A DNA stretch of 64,000 nt, from positions 2,976,001-3,040,000 of the forward strand of contig NZ_CP047130.1 of the NCBI RefSeq assembly GCF_009832865.1. The letters are read 5' to 3'. The notes under the pieces are model-generated. The model was not told the origin of the DNA and searched no databases. It was given only the letters and a program-made list of their open reading frames with translations. Every line of letters starts with the position of its first letter. The stretch's first letter is position 1. Both the position numbers and the translations under genes were made by a program. Below, one piece after another: positions 1 to 10,521 of the stretch. The stretch is from Colwellia sp. 20A7 (GTDB lineage: Bacteria; Pseudomonadota; Gammaproteobacteria; Enterobacterales; Alteromonadaceae).

Positions 1-173
1 CCTTCACGGCATGAGCGACGGAAAGATAATGTAGGATCGGTCTCTTTCAACATAATTAATGCATCTAGCACCATCATGTCTGAACCATCAGGTATTTCTA
101 GCTCATAGTCCTTCATGTAAGGTGCATTGTCTACATCAGGGTTATAACGGTAAATTGAAAATATCTGTTTCAT
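1..173 (-). CDS. sdhB: Succinate dehydrogenase iron-sulfur subunit SdhB, N-terminal part (cut by window edge)
   Basis: Reading the minus strand from an ATG at 173 gives MKQIFSIYRYNPDVDNAPYM and then a frame open to the window edge, which is the typical start of gammaproteobacterial SdhB. About 57 residues are visible, covering the beginning of the 2Fe-2S ferredoxin-like domain; the FRRSCREG stretch just before the first cluster cysteines is the last part seen. The start lies 11 bases after the sdhA stop, so it is the last gene of an sdhCDAB operon. SdhB passes electrons from the flavoprotein to the membrane quinone site. Partial only because the window ends. Confidence 0.93.
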   Translation of the reverse strand, partial: MKQIFSIYRYNPDVDNAPYMKDYELEIPDGSDMMVLDALIMLKETDPTLSFRRSCRE

Positions 174-184
174 CAAATTATTCC

Positions 185-1954
185 TTAGTAAACACGAGCT
201 TTAGGTGGGAAAGCTTCACGATGAACTGGTGCCATATTTACATTACGCTTAGACATATCTTGTGTCTCAGGCGTGTAAATTGAATGACATAACCAATTAG
301 CATCATCTCTATCCTGGAAATCTTCACGTGCATGTGCACCACGAGATTCCGTTCTAAAGTTAGCCGCTTTAGCTGTACTAAAGGCCGTTTCCATTAAGTT
401 ATCTAGCTCTAAACATTCAATACGTTGAGTATTAAAGTCTGAAGATTTATCACTTAAATGAGCCGTTTGTAAACGTTCACGGATTTCTGTTAATTCTTTC
501 ATTCCCTGTGCCATCGCTTCGCCTTCACGGAAAACAGAGAAATTAAACTGCATACATTTCTGTAGATCTTTGCGAATTTGAACAGGATCTTCACCTGATG
601 TAGATGATTCCCAACGATTAGTACGTGCTAATGAAGCTTCTAAATCAGATTCTGAAGCTTCTTTACCAAATTCTGTATCATTTAAGTATGTACCTAAGAA
701 GTTACCTGCGGCACGACCAAATACAACTAAATCAAGTAATGAGTTACCACCTAAGCGGTTTGCACCATGTACAGATACACAAGCTATTTCACCAACAGCA
801 AATAAACCTTCAACAATAGTTTCTTTACCATCAGGGCCAATATTAAGTGCTTGACCATTAACATTACAAGGAACACCACCCATTTGGTAATGACATGTTG
901 GAATGACTGGAATAGGCTCATCAGCAGGATCAACGTGTGCAAATGTTTTTGATAATTCACAAACACCTGGTAAACGTTTGTATAACGTTTCACGACCTAA
1001 ATGATCAAGCTTAAGTTTAATGTGTGGACCATACGTTGGATGGTCACAACCGCGACCTTCACGTATTTCAGTCATCATAGAACGAGCTACAACATCACGA
1101 CCAGCTAAATCTTTAGCGTTAGGTGCATAACGTTCCATGAAACGTTCGCCATCTTTATTTAAAAGATAACCACCTTCACCACGACAACCTTCAGTTACTA
1201 ATGTACCCGCACCTGCAATACCTGTAGGGTGGAATTGCCACATTTCCATGTCTTGCATTTGAATGCCAGCACGAAGTGACATACCAACACCGTCACCAGT
1301 GTTAATATGAGCATTAGTTGTTGATGCGAAGATACGACCTGCACCACCAGTTGCTAAAACAGTAGCGCGTGCTTTAAAGTAAACAACTTCGCCTGTTTCA
1401 ATACAAATAGCGGTAGCACCAACAACGGCACCGTCACTGTTTTTAACTAAATCTAATGCATACCATTCTGAGTAAACGTTAGTTTTATTTTTAACATTTT
1501 GTTGGTATAAACAATGTAATAACGCATGGCCTGTACGGTCAGCTGCTGCTGCTGTACGAGCGGCTTGCTCACCACCAAAGTTTTTAGATTGGCCACCGAA
1601 TGGACGTTGGTAAATTTTACCTTCTTCCGTACGAGAGAATGGTAAACCCATCTTCTCAAGTTCGATAATAGACTCTGGGCCAGTTTTACACATGTATTCA
1701 ATAGCGTCTTGGTCACCGATATAATCAGAGCCTTTAACAGTATCGTACATATGTTGTTCCCAGTGATCTTCATGAGCATTACCTAAAGCAACAGTAATAC
1801 CACCTTGAGCAGATACAGTATGAGAACGAGTTGGAAATACTTTAGAAATCAAGGCACAAGATTTGCCTGACTCTGAAATTGCTAATGCAGCGCGCATGCC
1901 CGCGCCGCCTGCGCCAATAACAATGGCGTCAAATTCACGAATTGGAACGCTCAC
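185..1954 (-). CDS. sdhA: Succinate dehydrogenase flavoprotein subunit SdhA
   Basis: The 589-residue protein oxidises succinate to fumarate on the cytoplasmic face of the inner membrane (complex II, TCA cycle). It starts with an FAD dinucleotide fold (GAGGAGM, residues 14-20), followed by the flavin-carrying His45 in the [10 protein letters not shown] motif. The active-site residues His242 (QFHPTG), Arg258 and Arg286 (AGRDVV) sit at the same numbers as in the E. coli protein. Length is the normal 588-590. The gene follows sdhD with no gap (sdhD stop at 1955) and precedes sdhB by 11 bases, the usual sdhCDAB order. Confidence 0.97.
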   Translation of the reverse strand: MSVPIREFDAIVIGAGGAGMRAALAISESGKSCALISKVFPTRSHTVSAQGGITVALGNAHEDHWEQHMYDTVKGSDYIGDQDAIEYMCKTGPESIIELEKMGLPFSRTEEGKIYQRPFGGQSKNFGGEQAARTAAAADRTGHALLHCLYQQNVKNKTNVYSEWYALDLVKNSDGAVVGATAICIETGEVVYFKARATVLATGGAGRIFASTTNAHINTGDGVGMSLRAGIQMQDMEMWQFHPTGIAGAGTLVTEGCRGEGGYLLNKDGERFMERYAPNAKDLAGRDVVARSMMTEIREGRGCDHPTYGPHIKLKLDHLGRETLYKRLPGVCELSKTFAHVDPADEPIPVIPTCHYQMGGVPCNVNGQALNIGPDGKETIVEGLFAVGEIACVSVHGANRLGGNSLLDLVVFGRAAGNFLGTYLNDTEFGKEASESDLEASLARTNRWESSTSGEDPVQIRKDLQKCMQFNFSVFREGEAMAQGMKELTEIRERLQTAHLSDKSSDFNTQRIECLELDNLMETAFSTAKAANFRTESRGAHAREDFQDRDDANWLCHSIYTPETQDMSKRNVNMAPVHREAFPPKARVY

Positions 1955-2302
1955 TTACACACCCCACACAATTGAGAAGCCAAACACTACGTAGGCTAGT
2001 AACAAAACTGAAAAGAAAAATTGCAATGCACCACGCAAAAATGCTGGCTTGATATAATCTGACAATACTTGCCAAACACCAATTTTAGCATGCACAAGTA
2101 ACGCGAGTAGCGCTAACATTGTTGCAACTTTTACACTCATACAAGCAAAGAAGCCTTGCCATGCATCATAAGTGACACTTGGCGTTACTATAAAGAAGCC
2201 CGCAATAAGTAAAGTGTATAGCACAAGGATAATTGCACTAGCTCTCAGAAGAATAAAATCATGTACGCCATTACGGCCTACTGATGCGACGACGCTTACC
2301 AT
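1955..2302 (-). CDS. sdhD: Succinate dehydrogenase membrane anchor subunit SdhD
   Basis: Small cytochrome b556 anchor subunit with three hydrophobic segments. Starting at the ATG at 2302 the protein begins MVSVVASVGRNGVHDFILLR, which matches the conserved N-terminus of E. coli SdhD (GRNGVHDFIL); an upstream in-frame start at 2338 would add 12 residues without similarity, so the shorter 115-residue form is chosen. The conserved tail ending in IVWGV is present. The start overlaps the sdhC stop by 7 bases, implying translational coupling. With SdhC it holds haem b and the ubiquinone site. Confidence 0.93.
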   Translation of the reverse strand: MVSVVASVGRNGVHDFILLRASAIILVLYTLLIAGFFIVTPSVTYDAWQGFFACMSVKVATMLALLALLVHAKIGVWQVLSDYIKPAFLRGALQFFFSVLLLAYVVFGFSIVWGV

Positions 2303-2670
2303 AACCAAACTCCTATTGCTGCCGATACAGCTAACCAAATAATCATAATAAATTTGGCACTTAAATTACCCGACACTAACTCTTCAAAGTGACCTAAATC
2401 CATTAACAAGTGACGAACACCTGCTAATAAATGATAAGTCAGCGCAGAAAGGCAGCCGAAAATAATAAATTTAAAGAACAAGCCATCAAGACATTCTTGA
2501 ATGTTGGCAAATCCTTCAGCAGAAGAAAGAGAGGTAGAAAGCGTTAGCAATAAGATACCAATAGCAAATACCATAATTACACCGGAAATACGGTGAAGAA
2601 TTGAAGCATTAGCTGCAGGATGCATCTTGATTGTAGTTAGATCTAGGTTTACAGGACGTTGTTTTTTCAC
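2296..2670 (-). CDS. sdhC: Succinate dehydrogenase cytochrome b556 subunit SdhC
   Basis: Membrane anchor with three hydrophobic helices. The KKQRPVNLDL start, the ILHRISG segment (quinone-site Ser/Arg region) and HLLAGVRHLLMDLG, which holds the haem-ligand histidine, are all recognisable. The start codon is GTG at 2670, with an in-frame stop four codons upstream, so no longer form is possible by ATG. It is the first gene of the sdhCDAB operon, divergent from gltA, as in most gammaproteobacteria. Only the weak ribosome binding site is unusual. Confidence 0.94.
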   Translation of the reverse strand: MKKQRPVNLDLTTIKMHPAANASILHRISGVIMVFAIGILLLTLSTSLSSAEGFANIQECLDGLFFKFIIFGCLSALTYHLLAGVRHLLMDLGHFEELVSGNLSAKFIMIIWLAVSAAIGVWLW

Positions 2671-3354
2671 AATTGTTGCCTAAAGAGCTCGAAAGCCTTC
2701 AACTTTTATTATTGTTACTCATGAACTACCTTTTTAGAATATTAGTATTCATTAACTTTGCATACACAAAAGAATACTAAAGAGATTACTAAATAAGTAA
2801 TTCCCGAAATGCACGGTAACTGCTTTTTATTAATAAAAATAATCTATTATTACTTACTAAAGTTAACCGAACCGCATAATAATAACGAACTTAGCCTAAT
2901 TTGGCTAAGCAATTCAATTAATACTTTAGTAAAAGAAGAAATTATTTTTATTATTAAAATAACCTCTAACTTAACAAGACATTTACTATTTATATATTCT
3001 TATTAAAGCTACAAAATATAAAAAACATTTACAGAACGAATTGATTATATAGTTGATATTACATAAATTCAATTTTCCTACAGCAATAATAAATTGTAAT
3101 TTATTAAACGGTAGTTATTCATGGTTAATTATTGTACGATTCGATGAGCACCTTCAAACTTTAGTCGAATGGCTATTACATTTTAATTACAAATTGAGTT
3201 AGAATGTCGCCAGTTCAATTTACCCAAGTTAAGTATAAATACTGATTGTTATTTATTAATTACTTTAAATAAGATTAATTACTTATTTAAAGTAATTAAA
3301 AAGATGTTCAGAAATCAAAATTGTAAATTTTTAAAATTATAGGGGATAAAACAT
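2671..3354. promoter_or_regulatory. Divergent sdhC / gltA promoter region
   Basis: A very AT-rich 684-base gap between two divergent TCA-cycle operons, so it must hold both promoters. No gene is supported here; a 65-codon frame at 2809-3006 has low-complexity Ile/Leu/Asn content and is rejected. The one clear structure is a perfect inverted repeat at 3256-3299 close to gltA. I could not place promoter boxes with confidence. Confidence 0.6.
3256..3299. repeat. Perfect 18-bp inverted repeat upstream of gltA
   Basis: Arms at 3256-3273 (TTAATTACTTTAAATAAG) and 3282-3299 pair perfectly around an 8-base spacer. It ends 55 bases before the gltA start, so it probably lies in or near the 5' leader. 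It could be an operator or an mRNA hairpin; its A/T-only stem makes a strong terminator unlikely. Confidence 0.75.
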
Positions 3355-4638
3355 ATGGCTGAATCTAAAGCCTTGCTAAGTATTGACGGCAAAGAAATTG
3401 CTGAACTGCCAGTTCTTAAAGGCACTGCAGGTACCGATGTAATAGATATTAGAACCTTAGGTAGTCACGGTTATTTCACTTACGATCCAGGCTTTTTAGC
3501 GACGGCATCTTGTGAGTCATCAATCACGTTTATTGATGGTGGCAAAGGTATTTTGCAACATCGTGGATATCCTATTGATAACTTAGCTAAAGAAGCTGAT
3601 TATCTAGAAGTTTGCTATATTCTTCTTAATGGTGAAGCGCCAAATAAAGAACAATATGAAGAGTTTAAAATAATCATAACCAATCATACGATGGTTCATG
3701 AGAAAATAGCTCATTTCTTCCATGGTTTCTTACCTGATGCTCACCCAATGGCAATGCTTTGTGGTGTAGTTGGTGCTTTGTCATCTTTCTACCATAGCGA
3801 TTTAGACATTAACGATCCTGAACAGCGTCATCGTAGCGCGCATCGTTTAATTGCTAAAATGCCAACTATTGCGGCAATGGCTTATAAGTATAGCGTTGGA
3901 CAACCTTTTGTTTATCCACGTAATGATTTAACTTATGCAGAAAACTTCTTACACATGATGTTCTCTGTACCTGCTGAAGAATACAAAGTAAGTCCTATTA
4001 TTGCTAAAGCAATGGATAGAATCTTCACTTTACATGCAGACCATGAGCAAAATGCTTCAACGTCAACAGTGCGTTTAGCTGGCTCTTCAGGTGCTAACCC
4101 TTATGCATGTATTGCAGCTGGTATTGCTTCTTTATGGGGCCCTGCACATGGCGGCGCTAACGAAGCATGTTTAACTATGCTTGAAGAAATTGGTGATATT
4201 TCTCGTGTTGATGAATACGTATTAAAAGCTAAAGATAAAGACGATTCGTTCCGTTTAATGGGCTTTGGTCATCGTGTTTACAAAAACTTCGATCCACGCG
4301 CTACTGTAATGCGTGAAACGTGTCATGAAGTACTAGCCGAATTAGGCATCAATGATCCATTGTTAGACGTTGCTATGGCACTTGAAAAAGTTGCATTAGA
4401 AGACGAATACTTTGTTCAAAGAAAACTTTACCCTAACGTAGATTTCTACTCAGGTATCATTCTTAAAGCAATTGGTATCCCTTCAAGCATGTTTACAGTT
4501 ATTTTTGCTATGTCTAGAACTGTTGGTTGGATTGCTCACTGGGATGAGATGTTATCTCAACCAGGTCAAAAAATTGGTCGTCCTCGTCAAAAATATACTG
4601 GCGAAATTGACCGTACATTTGTTCCTTTATCTAAATAG
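3355..4638 (+). CDS. gltA: Citrate synthase (type II, hexameric)
   Basis: Condenses oxaloacetate and acetyl-CoA to citrate, the entry step of the TCA cycle. The 427-residue length and sequence fit the NADH-sensitive Gram-negative type. Catalytic residues are visible: His265 (WGPAHGG), His306 (GFGHRVYK) and the Asp of NVDFYSG near 363; oxaloacetate-binding His227 lies in [10 protein letters not shown]. The ATG is preceded by an AGGGGA ribosome binding site. It is divergent from sdhCDAB and followed by a clear intrinsic terminator, so it is probably a single-gene transcript. Confidence 0.97.
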   Translation: MAESKALLSIDGKEIAELPVLKGTAGTDVIDIRTLGSHGYFTYDPGFLATASCESSITFIDGGKGILQHRGYPIDNLAKEADYLEVCYILLNGEAPNKEQYEEFKIIITNHTMVHEKIAHFFHGFLPDAHPMAMLCGVVGALSSFYHSDLDINDPEQRHRSAHRLIAKMPTIAAMAYKYSVGQPFVYPRNDLTYAENFLHMMFSVPAEEYKVSPIIAKAMDRIFTLHADHEQNASTSTVRLAGSSGANPYACIAAGIASLWGPAHGGANEACLTMLEEIGDISRVDEYVLKAKDKDDSFRLMGFGHRVYKNFDPRATVMRETCHEVLAELGINDPLLDVAMALEKVALEDEYFVQRKLYPNVDFYSGIILKAIGIPSSMFTVIFAMSRTVGWIAHWDEMLSQPGQKIGRPRQKYTGEIDRTFVPLSK

Positions 4639-4696
4639 TAATAGAAATATTATTTACGGGTAATATTTACACCCGCGATAAACGATATAAATGACG

Positions 4697-4725
4697 AAAA
4701 AAGGTAGCATTAGCTACCTTTTTTT
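4697..4725 (+). terminator. Intrinsic terminator of gltA
   Basis: A-run, then GGTAGC, loop ATTA, GCTACC and a run of seven T. The G/C stem plus A/T extension and T tract make a textbook rho-independent terminator about 60 bases after the gltA stop. Confidence 0.9.
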
Positions 4726-5083
4726 ATTGCCAAAAATCAAAAACCAGCCTTTTTCACCATAATGAAAAAGTCTATATTGCTTACTTTTAAGCCATAAAAA
4801 AGATGACAAAGGAGTAAATACTCTATTTTCATCATTCACAGCAACAATACCAATTATTCACACAAGACATACCAATAGTAGAGTTTTTAGTCTAAAACCC
4901 ATCGTTTTAATATGATTTTCTACTCCCTTTTTTACTAAAATTTACCGCTTCACCATAAAAAAGTAACAAAATTTCACACAAATATCTCTTTCAATCAGGG
5001 ATTACTAAGCAAATTAGTTTTCACGATAATGCTTAAGACGTTATAATAATGCCAATTTCGTATTACTTTTTTTTAAGAACATA
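4726..5083. other. Intergenic gap gltA-tcdA
   Basis: About 360 AT-rich bases with no supportable gene or RNA. It presumably contains the tcdA promoter; no clear boxes were found. Confidence 0.5.
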
Positions 5084-5893
5084 ATGTCAGATTACTCTCT
5101 AAGATTTGGTGGTATTGCCCGCCTTTATGGTTTACAAGGCGCTCAAGTCATCAAAGAATCACACTTTTGTGTTATTGGAATTGGTGGGGTTGGCTCTTGG
5201 GTGGCAGAAGCACTGGCTAGAAACGGTGTTGGTAATATCACGTTAATTGATCTTGATGATATATGCATTACTAATATCAACCGTCAAATACACGCATTAA
5301 GTGACACCATTGGTGAAAGTAAAGTAGAAGTAATGGCTGCACGTATTAACCAAATTAACCCTAATTGCCAAGTTAATGTTATTGAAGACTTTATCACTGT
5401 CGAAAACTTGTCTGACTTACTCAGTCATAATTATGATTACGTGATTGATGCTATTGATTCGGTCGATATAAAAACCCGACTCATTGCTTTTTGTAAACGC
5501 AATAAATTACCTGTAATTACTATTGGTGGTGCAGGTGGACAGGTTGATCCCAGTAAAATAGCTATCACAGACTTAAGTAAAACGTATCAAGATCCTTTAT
5601 TAGCAAAAGTTAAAAACCAATTACGCCGTGAGTTTAACTTTCCGCGTTCGGATATTAAGAAAGCCAGCAAAAGAAAATTCTCTATTGATGCTGTTTTTTC
5701 TACTGAACAATTACGTTACCCAACAGAAGTTGGAGACGTTTGCTTAGCAAAGCCTGATGTAAGTGAGGGTAATACTAGTTCTATGCGATTAGACTGTAGT
5801 GGCGGCTTTGGTGCAACAACCCATGTAACGGCTACTTTTGCATTTTTTGCTGTTAGTAGAGCAATTGATAAGCTATTACAAAAATCAGCTTAG
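5084..5893 (+). CDS. tcdA: tRNA threonylcarbamoyladenosine dehydratase TcdA (CsdL)
   Basis: E1/ThiF/MoeB-like ATP-dependent enzyme that cyclises the t6A base at tRNA position 37 to ct6A. The 269-residue length equals E. coli TcdA (CsdL). The N-terminus SLRFGGIARLYG is characteristic, followed by the nucleotide-binding loop GIGGVGSWVAEAL (near residues 33-45), DLDDICITNINRQ (adenylate and metal site) and the C-terminal DCSGGFG stretch. It stands alone between gltA and a convergent chemoreceptor gene. Cytoplasmic. Confidence 0.93.
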   Translation: MSDYSLRFGGIARLYGLQGAQVIKESHFCVIGIGGVGSWVAEALARNGVGNITLIDLDDICITNINRQIHALSDTIGESKVEVMAARINQINPNCQVNVIEDFITVENLSDLLSHNYDYVIDAIDSVDIKTRLIAFCKRNKLPVITIGGAGGQVDPSKIAITDLSKTYQDPLLAKVKNQLRREFNFPRSDIKKASKRKFSIDAVFSTEQLRYPTEVGDVCLAKPDVSEGNTSSMRLDCSGGFGATTHVTATFAFFAVSRAIDKLLQKSA

Positions 5894-5992
5894 AATACCG
5901 AAAAACTTAACATTCAGTAATATACTGTCTTAACATTTCTCCTGGAATACCCAGCTTGAGCCTGTAAAAAATAGACAGTATTAACAGCTAGC

Positions 5993-6032
5993 ACTAACAA
6001 TTAGCAATAACCCACTATTACTAATTGTTAGT
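5993..6032. terminator. Inverted repeat between convergent tcdA and chemoreceptor gene
   Basis: Perfect 12-bp arms ACTAACAATTAG (5993-6004) and CTAATTGTTAGT (6021-6032) around a 16-base loop, placed between two converging genes. It may serve as a weak bidirectional terminator, although no T tract follows on either side. Confidence 0.5.
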
Positions 6033-6040
6033 ACGTCAGG

Positions 6041-7345
6041 CTACAAACTTTTATTAAACGACGCGACTGCATCTACTACTTCTCTTGCCCCAATTTGAAT
6101 CTCATTCATTACGTTGCCAGCCTCGTTTGAAAGTTGTAACGCTTTCTCTGCTTCATTCATGCTCGCTTCAATAATGGAAACAGCATTTTCAGTTAATTGT
6201 TTATTCTTAGCAACAACACTAATGATTTCTTCCGTTGCGGTACTTGTACGTGAAGCAAGTAGCCTCACCTCATCGGCAACAACGGCAAAACCACGACCTT
6301 GCTCACCTGCCCTAGCCGCTTCAATTGCAGCATTAAGCGCAAGCAAATTAGTTTGATCGGCAATACCTCGAATATTATCTACAAGCAGCGACACTTTCTG
6401 AGATTGTTCATCTAACTCAAATATTCCTTTACTGGCATCACTCATTTGCTTTGAAAGTTGTCCCATGGTTTCTATTGTTGAATTAATAACATTGATTGCG
6501 TTTAATGTGTCATCATCCGTTTTTCGAGAAACTTCATAAGCAATTTCAGAAGTCTTAGCGATCGCTATTTCTCTATTTATCTGTTCAGTAATCACGGTTG
6601 CAAATTTAACAACTTTATATAAATCACCACTATCGTCATGAATAGGATTATAAGAGGCTTCAAGCCATACAACATTTCCATTACTATCTAAACGCTTAAA
6701 TCTATCTGAAATAAATTCGCCTCTTTTTAGCCGTTCCCAAAAGGCTTTATATTCTTGAGACTTAACAAGCTCTGGCTCACAAAAAATACTGTGATGTTTA
6801 CCAAGAATTTGATTCTGTTTATATTTAGTACCTTTTAGAAAGTTGTCATTTGCATATAAAATAATGCCATCTAAGTTAAACTCGATAACAGCCGAGGAAC
6901 GCGTTAATGCAGCAAGCATATCTTTTTGTGCTCGGTATTCTGTAATCGTTTGGGTAAGCTCTGCAGAATATACAGCGAGTTTTTTTGAACAGGTTTTAGG
7001 CTGGATAATTGTTCGATACCAAATACTTTGATTTGATTTCGATATTAGATGCATTGCACCATGCCAATGAACACCTTTTTTTATACACTCCAACATTTTT
7101 TTACAAATAGCGCTTTCTTGTATTTTAGGAGACAGTAACATCTCAATAGGCTTATTAAGTACTTCATGCTCTGCATAGCCACATGACTTTAAGAAAATGT
7201 CATTAACTCTGGTAATATTCCCTTGGAAATCCAAAGAAAAGAATGCCATTTCACATTGAAGATCACTTTGAATATCATGAAAACAGGTTAACTCTTGTTC
7301 TAAATTTTCTATACGTGCTAATAGCTTACCTTTACCAAAAAACAT
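6041..7345 (-). CDS. Soluble methyl-accepting chemotaxis protein with two PAS domains
   Basis: 434 residues, no signal peptide and no membrane segment, so a cytoplasmic chemoreceptor. Order: short coiled start (1-30), PAS 1 (about 30-125, with an [12 protein letters not shown] motif), PAS 2 (about 140-255, ending in a PAC-like stretch), then a short MCP signalling domain with the hairpin tip [20 protein letters not shown] followed by [12 protein letters not shown]. The architecture and size resemble Pseudomonas BdlA and other Aer-like sensors, which read redox, oxygen or biofilm signals through flavin or haem in PAS. The ligand cannot be told from sequence. It converges on tcdA and appears monocistronic. 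Confidence 0.9.
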   Translation of the reverse strand: MFFGKGKLLARIENLEQELTCFHDIQSDLQCEMAFFSLDFQGNITRVNDIFLKSCGYAEHEVLNKPIEMLLSPKIQESAICKKMLECIKKGVHWHGAMHLISKSNQSIWYRTIIQPKTCSKKLAVYSAELTQTITEYRAQKDMLAALTRSSAVIEFNLDGIILYANDNFLKGTKYKQNQILGKHHSIFCEPELVKSQEYKAFWERLKRGEFISDRFKRLDSNGNVVWLEASYNPIHDDSGDLYKVVKFATVITEQINREIAIAKTSEIAYEVSRKTDDDTLNAINVINSTIETMGQLSKQMSDASKGIFELDEQSQKVSLLVDNIRGIADQTNLLALNAAIEAARAGEQGRGFAVVADEVRLLASRTSTATEEIISVVAKNKQLTENAVSIIEASMNEAEKALQLSNEAGNVMNEIQIGAREVVDAVASFNKSL

Positions 7346-7860
7346 ATGTTTACCCTAATAATTATTATTTTTAATCACATACTCTAGATCTTGAGCGATA
7401 TTTTATGAAAAAACACACCACAGTTTACTAATCTATTAAAAGATAAGTGTAGGAGATAGATTAATGCTTTGCCATACAATTTATCAATGATGATGGATGC
7501 ATTCTCATAATAGTAACAACATAAATATTTATTGCTGATAACTTTTAACAAATAAATGAGCATGATTTAGACTCAATAGCCACATTTAAAATTTTAGCCG
7601 TTAACTAAAGCAAAGATATATCTGACAATTGGTAGCTATAAAGTTTAGAGGTTTAATACCAGTTTCATTAATTAGTGAGATTGGTATAAGTTCTTGAGGC
7701 GTACTAGGAGTTATTTGAAGCAGAGAAATAAGAAAGTTGTTTACAGACGACGTTATTTGCTCATTATTTCGCTTAGAGTAAATAACGCCATCAATATCTT
7801 TTGGCATAGCTGTTTTAGCTTAGCTGTTTTGGTTTAGCTTTTATAACTTAACTGTTATGA
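7346..7860. other. Intergenic gap with short repeat and tandem motif
   Basis: No convincing gene. The gap holds a 32-base mini-element (7656-7687) with the same ends as the 162-bp repeats elsewhere in this window, and an imperfect tandem motif near 7807-7853 (AGCTGTTTTAGCTT-like units). A 68-codon frame on the minus strand at 7601-7807 runs through the mini-element and is not supported. Confidence 0.5.
7656..7687. repeat. Mini-derivative of the MITE-like repeat (both ends joined)
   Basis: Reads ATACCAGTTTCATTAAT followed directly by TAGTGAGATTGGTAT. These are the two terminal inverted repeats of the 162-bp elements at 9709-9870 and 48756-48917, with the interior missing. Confidence 0.7.
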
Positions 7861-8271
7861 CTACGCCTTAATTTCCCAAAGGTTATCTTGTGCAACAAGA
7901 TCATATAAAACTTCAGCTTTGCTAATTAATACTTGAGCAAATTTCTCTTGTTCTTTTTCACCTGTTTGCAGTAATACTTCTGCCTGCATTTGCCATTTTA
8001 ATGAAAAATGACGCGCAGCATCTCTAGCACTACCAGCAACATTTACAGCATTGTAATCACTAGGTAAGTCACCACAAATAACCCAATAATAATTACCATC
8101 AAGTGCCTTTAGTTTCCATACCGACATAAAAGGTATTAAATAACGACTTTCTTCAGCCGAAACACTATTCGTTACCAACCCTTGAGTTGCTAGGTACTTC
8201 GTAGCTATTTGATATTGTTCTCTAATCCATTGCTGTTGTTGTTCAACAGTCATTTTTTGTTCTTGTGCCAT
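7861..8271 (-). CDS. DUF4826-like hypothetical protein
   Basis: 136 residues, soluble, no signal peptide. The N-terminal half is Gln-rich (EQQQQWIREQY), followed by a conserved-looking core: ESRYLIPFMSVWKL, YYWVICGDLPSDY and ARDAARHFSLKWQMQAE. From memory these resemble the DUF4826 family of Alteromonadales and Vibrionales; function is unknown. It lies 53 bases downstream of purC on the same strand and may be co-transcribed, though a link to purine synthesis is not shown. The gene is real judging by codon pattern and length; the family name is moderately sure. Confidence 0.75.
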   Translation of the reverse strand: MAQEQKMTVEQQQQWIREQYQIATKYLATQGLVTNSVSAEESRYLIPFMSVWKLKALDGNYYWVICGDLPSDYNAVNVAGSARDAARHFSLKWQMQAEVLLQTGEKEQEKFAQVLISKAEVLYDLVAQDNLWEIKA

Positions 8272-8324
8272 GAAAATCTCTTTATATTTTTAATAATAAC
8301 GTTAATAAAAGAAAGGAACGAAAA

Positions 8325-9428
8325 TTAATCAACCAACTGATATTGTTCACGTAAAATACTAACAATTTCAGCTTTAGGGTTATCACTCAATACGATTTTT
8401 TTACCCGTGATTTTTTCTGCAATATCAATATAAGTTTTAGACACATCCATCAATACCGATAAAGGTAACTCATTATCACGTGCTAGCGCTTCTCGTTCAG
8501 GCATACGTTCTTTATTTAATAGTATGTCAGCATCAGGGAAGTGTTGAAGTAATAATTGACGAAAGCCTTCTTTAGAGTTTTCAACAACCTTACCTGCTTG
8601 GTATTGTTCACCGTCCCAAATACGAGATGAGTCAGGCGTACCAACTTCATCCATGTAAATTAACTTATCATTACCTGCTTTGTCTTTTACATAGCCAAAT
8701 TCGAATTTTGTATCAACAAAAATTTGGTCTATTTGACTTAACGCAGTTGAAATAACATCAAAACCTTCAGTCAGCAGTTTTTCATATAACGTAATGTCAT
8801 CTTTAGATTTAAAATTAAATGCTGCAAAGTTGTCTTCAATATTCTTACGAGTAATATTTACATCATCCGCTTCTGGCACACCCGGAATTCCTTTTAGAAT
8901 ACCTTTGGTTGATGGTGTTTGTAATAACTCAGGCAACTTACTATCTTTAGCTAAACCTTCAGGTAGCTCGATACCACAAAAATCTCGTTCACCTTTTACA
9001 TAGCTACGCCACATAGAGCCGGTAATGTACTGGCGACAAATCGCTTCAATCATTACGGGCTTGGCTTTTTGCACTATCCATACAAATGGATGAGGAATAT
9101 CAAGAATATGACTATCTGCAAGGCCTTGCTCTTTAAACAGCTTAAACCAATGGTTTGAAATTGCATTAAGGGCTGCACCTTTACCTGGTACACCTTTCAT
9201 ACCGCCCTCACCTTGCCAAATGCAATCAAAAGCAGAGATACGATCACTGATAACCATAATTGCTAACGGTGTGTCGCTAGGCACATTATAGTTTTTTTCT
9301 TCAATTAAGCGCTTACTGTCACTTTCAGTTAACCAATAAACAGAACGAACTTTACCGCTATGAACGGGGGCATCGGTACGAATAGGTAAATCATTATTTA
9401 TCGCTAAAACTTTATCAGCTAAATTCAT
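8325..9428 (-). CDS. purC: Phosphoribosylaminoimidazole-succinocarboxamide synthase PurC (long form)
   Basis: SAICAR synthetase: joins aspartate to CAIR using ATP in purine biosynthesis. The 367-residue length is the longer type found in Vibrio and Shewanella, not the 237-residue E. coli type. Recognisable motifs are [11 protein letters not shown] (N-terminal ATP-binding loop), [27 protein letters not shown] and DTKFEFGY, then [13 protein letters not shown]. The ATG at 9428 is preferred over the one at 9446 because an AAGG motif sits 9 bases upstream of it and the conserved N-terminus begins there. Cytoplasmic. Confidence 0.94.
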   Translation of the reverse strand: MNLADKVLAINNDLPIRTDAPVHSGKVRSVYWLTESDSKRLIEEKNYNVPSDTPLAIMVISDRISAFDCIWQGEGGMKGVPGKGAALNAISNHWFKLFKEQGLADSHILDIPHPFVWIVQKAKPVMIEAICRQYITGSMWRSYVKGERDFCGIELPEGLAKDSKLPELLQTPSTKGILKGIPGVPEADDVNITRKNIEDNFAAFNFKSKDDITLYEKLLTEGFDVISTALSQIDQIFVDTKFEFGYVKDKAGNDKLIYMDEVGTPDSSRIWDGEQYQAGKVVENSKEGFRQLLLQHFPDADILLNKERMPEREALARDNELPLSVLMDVSKTYIDIAEKITGKKIVLSDNPKAEIVSILREQYQLVD

Positions 9429-9900
9429 GGAGGTAGACCTTAACATTAAGACTTAAAAATAATTGTAATGAATAATATCTTTAGTATTTATTAGGAGCAA
9501 ATAAAATAGTATTTATTACGTTTATCTTTTTTATTAATATAATTTAGTTTTACATACCAGCTTTTATACAATTGATTTATACAATAGCTATTTGATCTGA
9601 TTGAATTAATTTTGAGTAGTTTTTCTTACCAGTTAGTTCAATTTCAAAAAAATAAATGTACCAGGATTATACTTACTTATTAAGTATATTTAATGTAGAA
9701 ATCAGCTTATACCAGTTTCATTAATTAAGTGAACAATTTTATGCGTAGAAAAAATTGCCAAATACAAGGCATTTATTTCAATAACTAGTTGTTCTAATTA
9801 TTAAATAAATAACGATGTAATTGGTGATTTTAGCAAGTAGGAATGATCACATAGTTAGTGAGATGGGTATTAATACCAATTAAAATTAATTACTTAAAAA
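9429..9900. other. Intergenic gap upstream of purC holding a MITE-like repeat
   Basis: Contains the purC promoter region on its left side and a 162-bp repeat (9709-9870) on its right. No gene is supported. Confidence 0.5.
9709..9870 (+). repeat. MITE-like 162-bp repeat, copy 1
   Basis: Begins ATACCAGTTTCATTAATTAA and ends with the imperfect inverse, TTAGTGAGATGGGTAT. The reverse complement of 48756-48917 aligns along its whole length, including a long identical stretch around CAAATACAAGGCATTTATTT and TTGTTCTAATTATTAAATAA. It has no coding capacity. The equal 162-base length and inverted ends suggest a non-autonomous mobile element or a dispersed intergenic repeat. Confidence 0.85.
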
Positions 9901-9930
9901 AGAAAAGGACGCCAATAGGCGTCCTTTTCT
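9901..9930. terminator. Intrinsic terminator of the thrS-infC-rpmI-rplT operon
   Basis: Perfect 13-bp arms, AGAAAAGGACGCC and its inverse, around AATA (9914-9917). On the minus strand the stem is followed by a T-rich run, so it ends the rplT transcript 20 bases after its stop codon. Confidence 0.9.
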
Positions 9931-9950
9931 AGTAAAGCTTTTTTCAATTC

Positions 9951-10313
<363 letters not shown>

Positions 10314-10326
10314 CTATATCTCCTAA

Positions 10327-10521
10327 TTAACCGTGACGTAAAAGTTTTTTAACTGACTTAATGTCAGATGCAGCGATCATGTGCTTAGCACGAAGATGAC
10401 GCTTAACTTTAGTACGACGCTTAGTCAAGATATGACGAAGGCCAGCTTGTTTGAACTTGTAGCCAGAAGCTGTTTTTTTAAAGCGCTTTGCAGCACCTTT
10501 ATTGGTTTTCATTTTAGGCAT
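10327..10521 (-). CDS. rpmI: 50S ribosomal protein L35
   Basis: 64 residues starting [20 protein letters not shown], the normal L35 sequence and length. An in-frame ATG at 10575 would add 18 residues absent from the family; the start at 10521 has a GAGAG ribosome binding site at proper distance. It is the third gene of the thrS-infC-rpmI-rplT operon. The 208-base leader before it holds a strong hairpin and is where L20-mediated control acts in E. coli. Confidence 0.96.
   Translation of the reverse strand: MPKMKTNKGAAKRFKKTASGYKFKQAGLRHILTKRRTKVKRHLRAKHMIAASDIKSVKKLLRHG

Noticed and set aside
1453..1779. 108-codon frame antisense-shifted within sdhA
   Set aside because: Same-strand shadow of sdhA in another frame; sdhA is certain.
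2809..3006. 65-codon frame in the sdhC-gltA gap
   Set aside because: Low-complexity Ile/Leu/Asn content in AT-rich DNA, no ribosome binding site, no similarity recognised.
7601..7807. 68-codon minus-strand frame
   Set aside because: Runs through the 32-base repeat derivative and has no recognisable domain or convincing start; could be a real small gene in its first 40 codons but unsupported.
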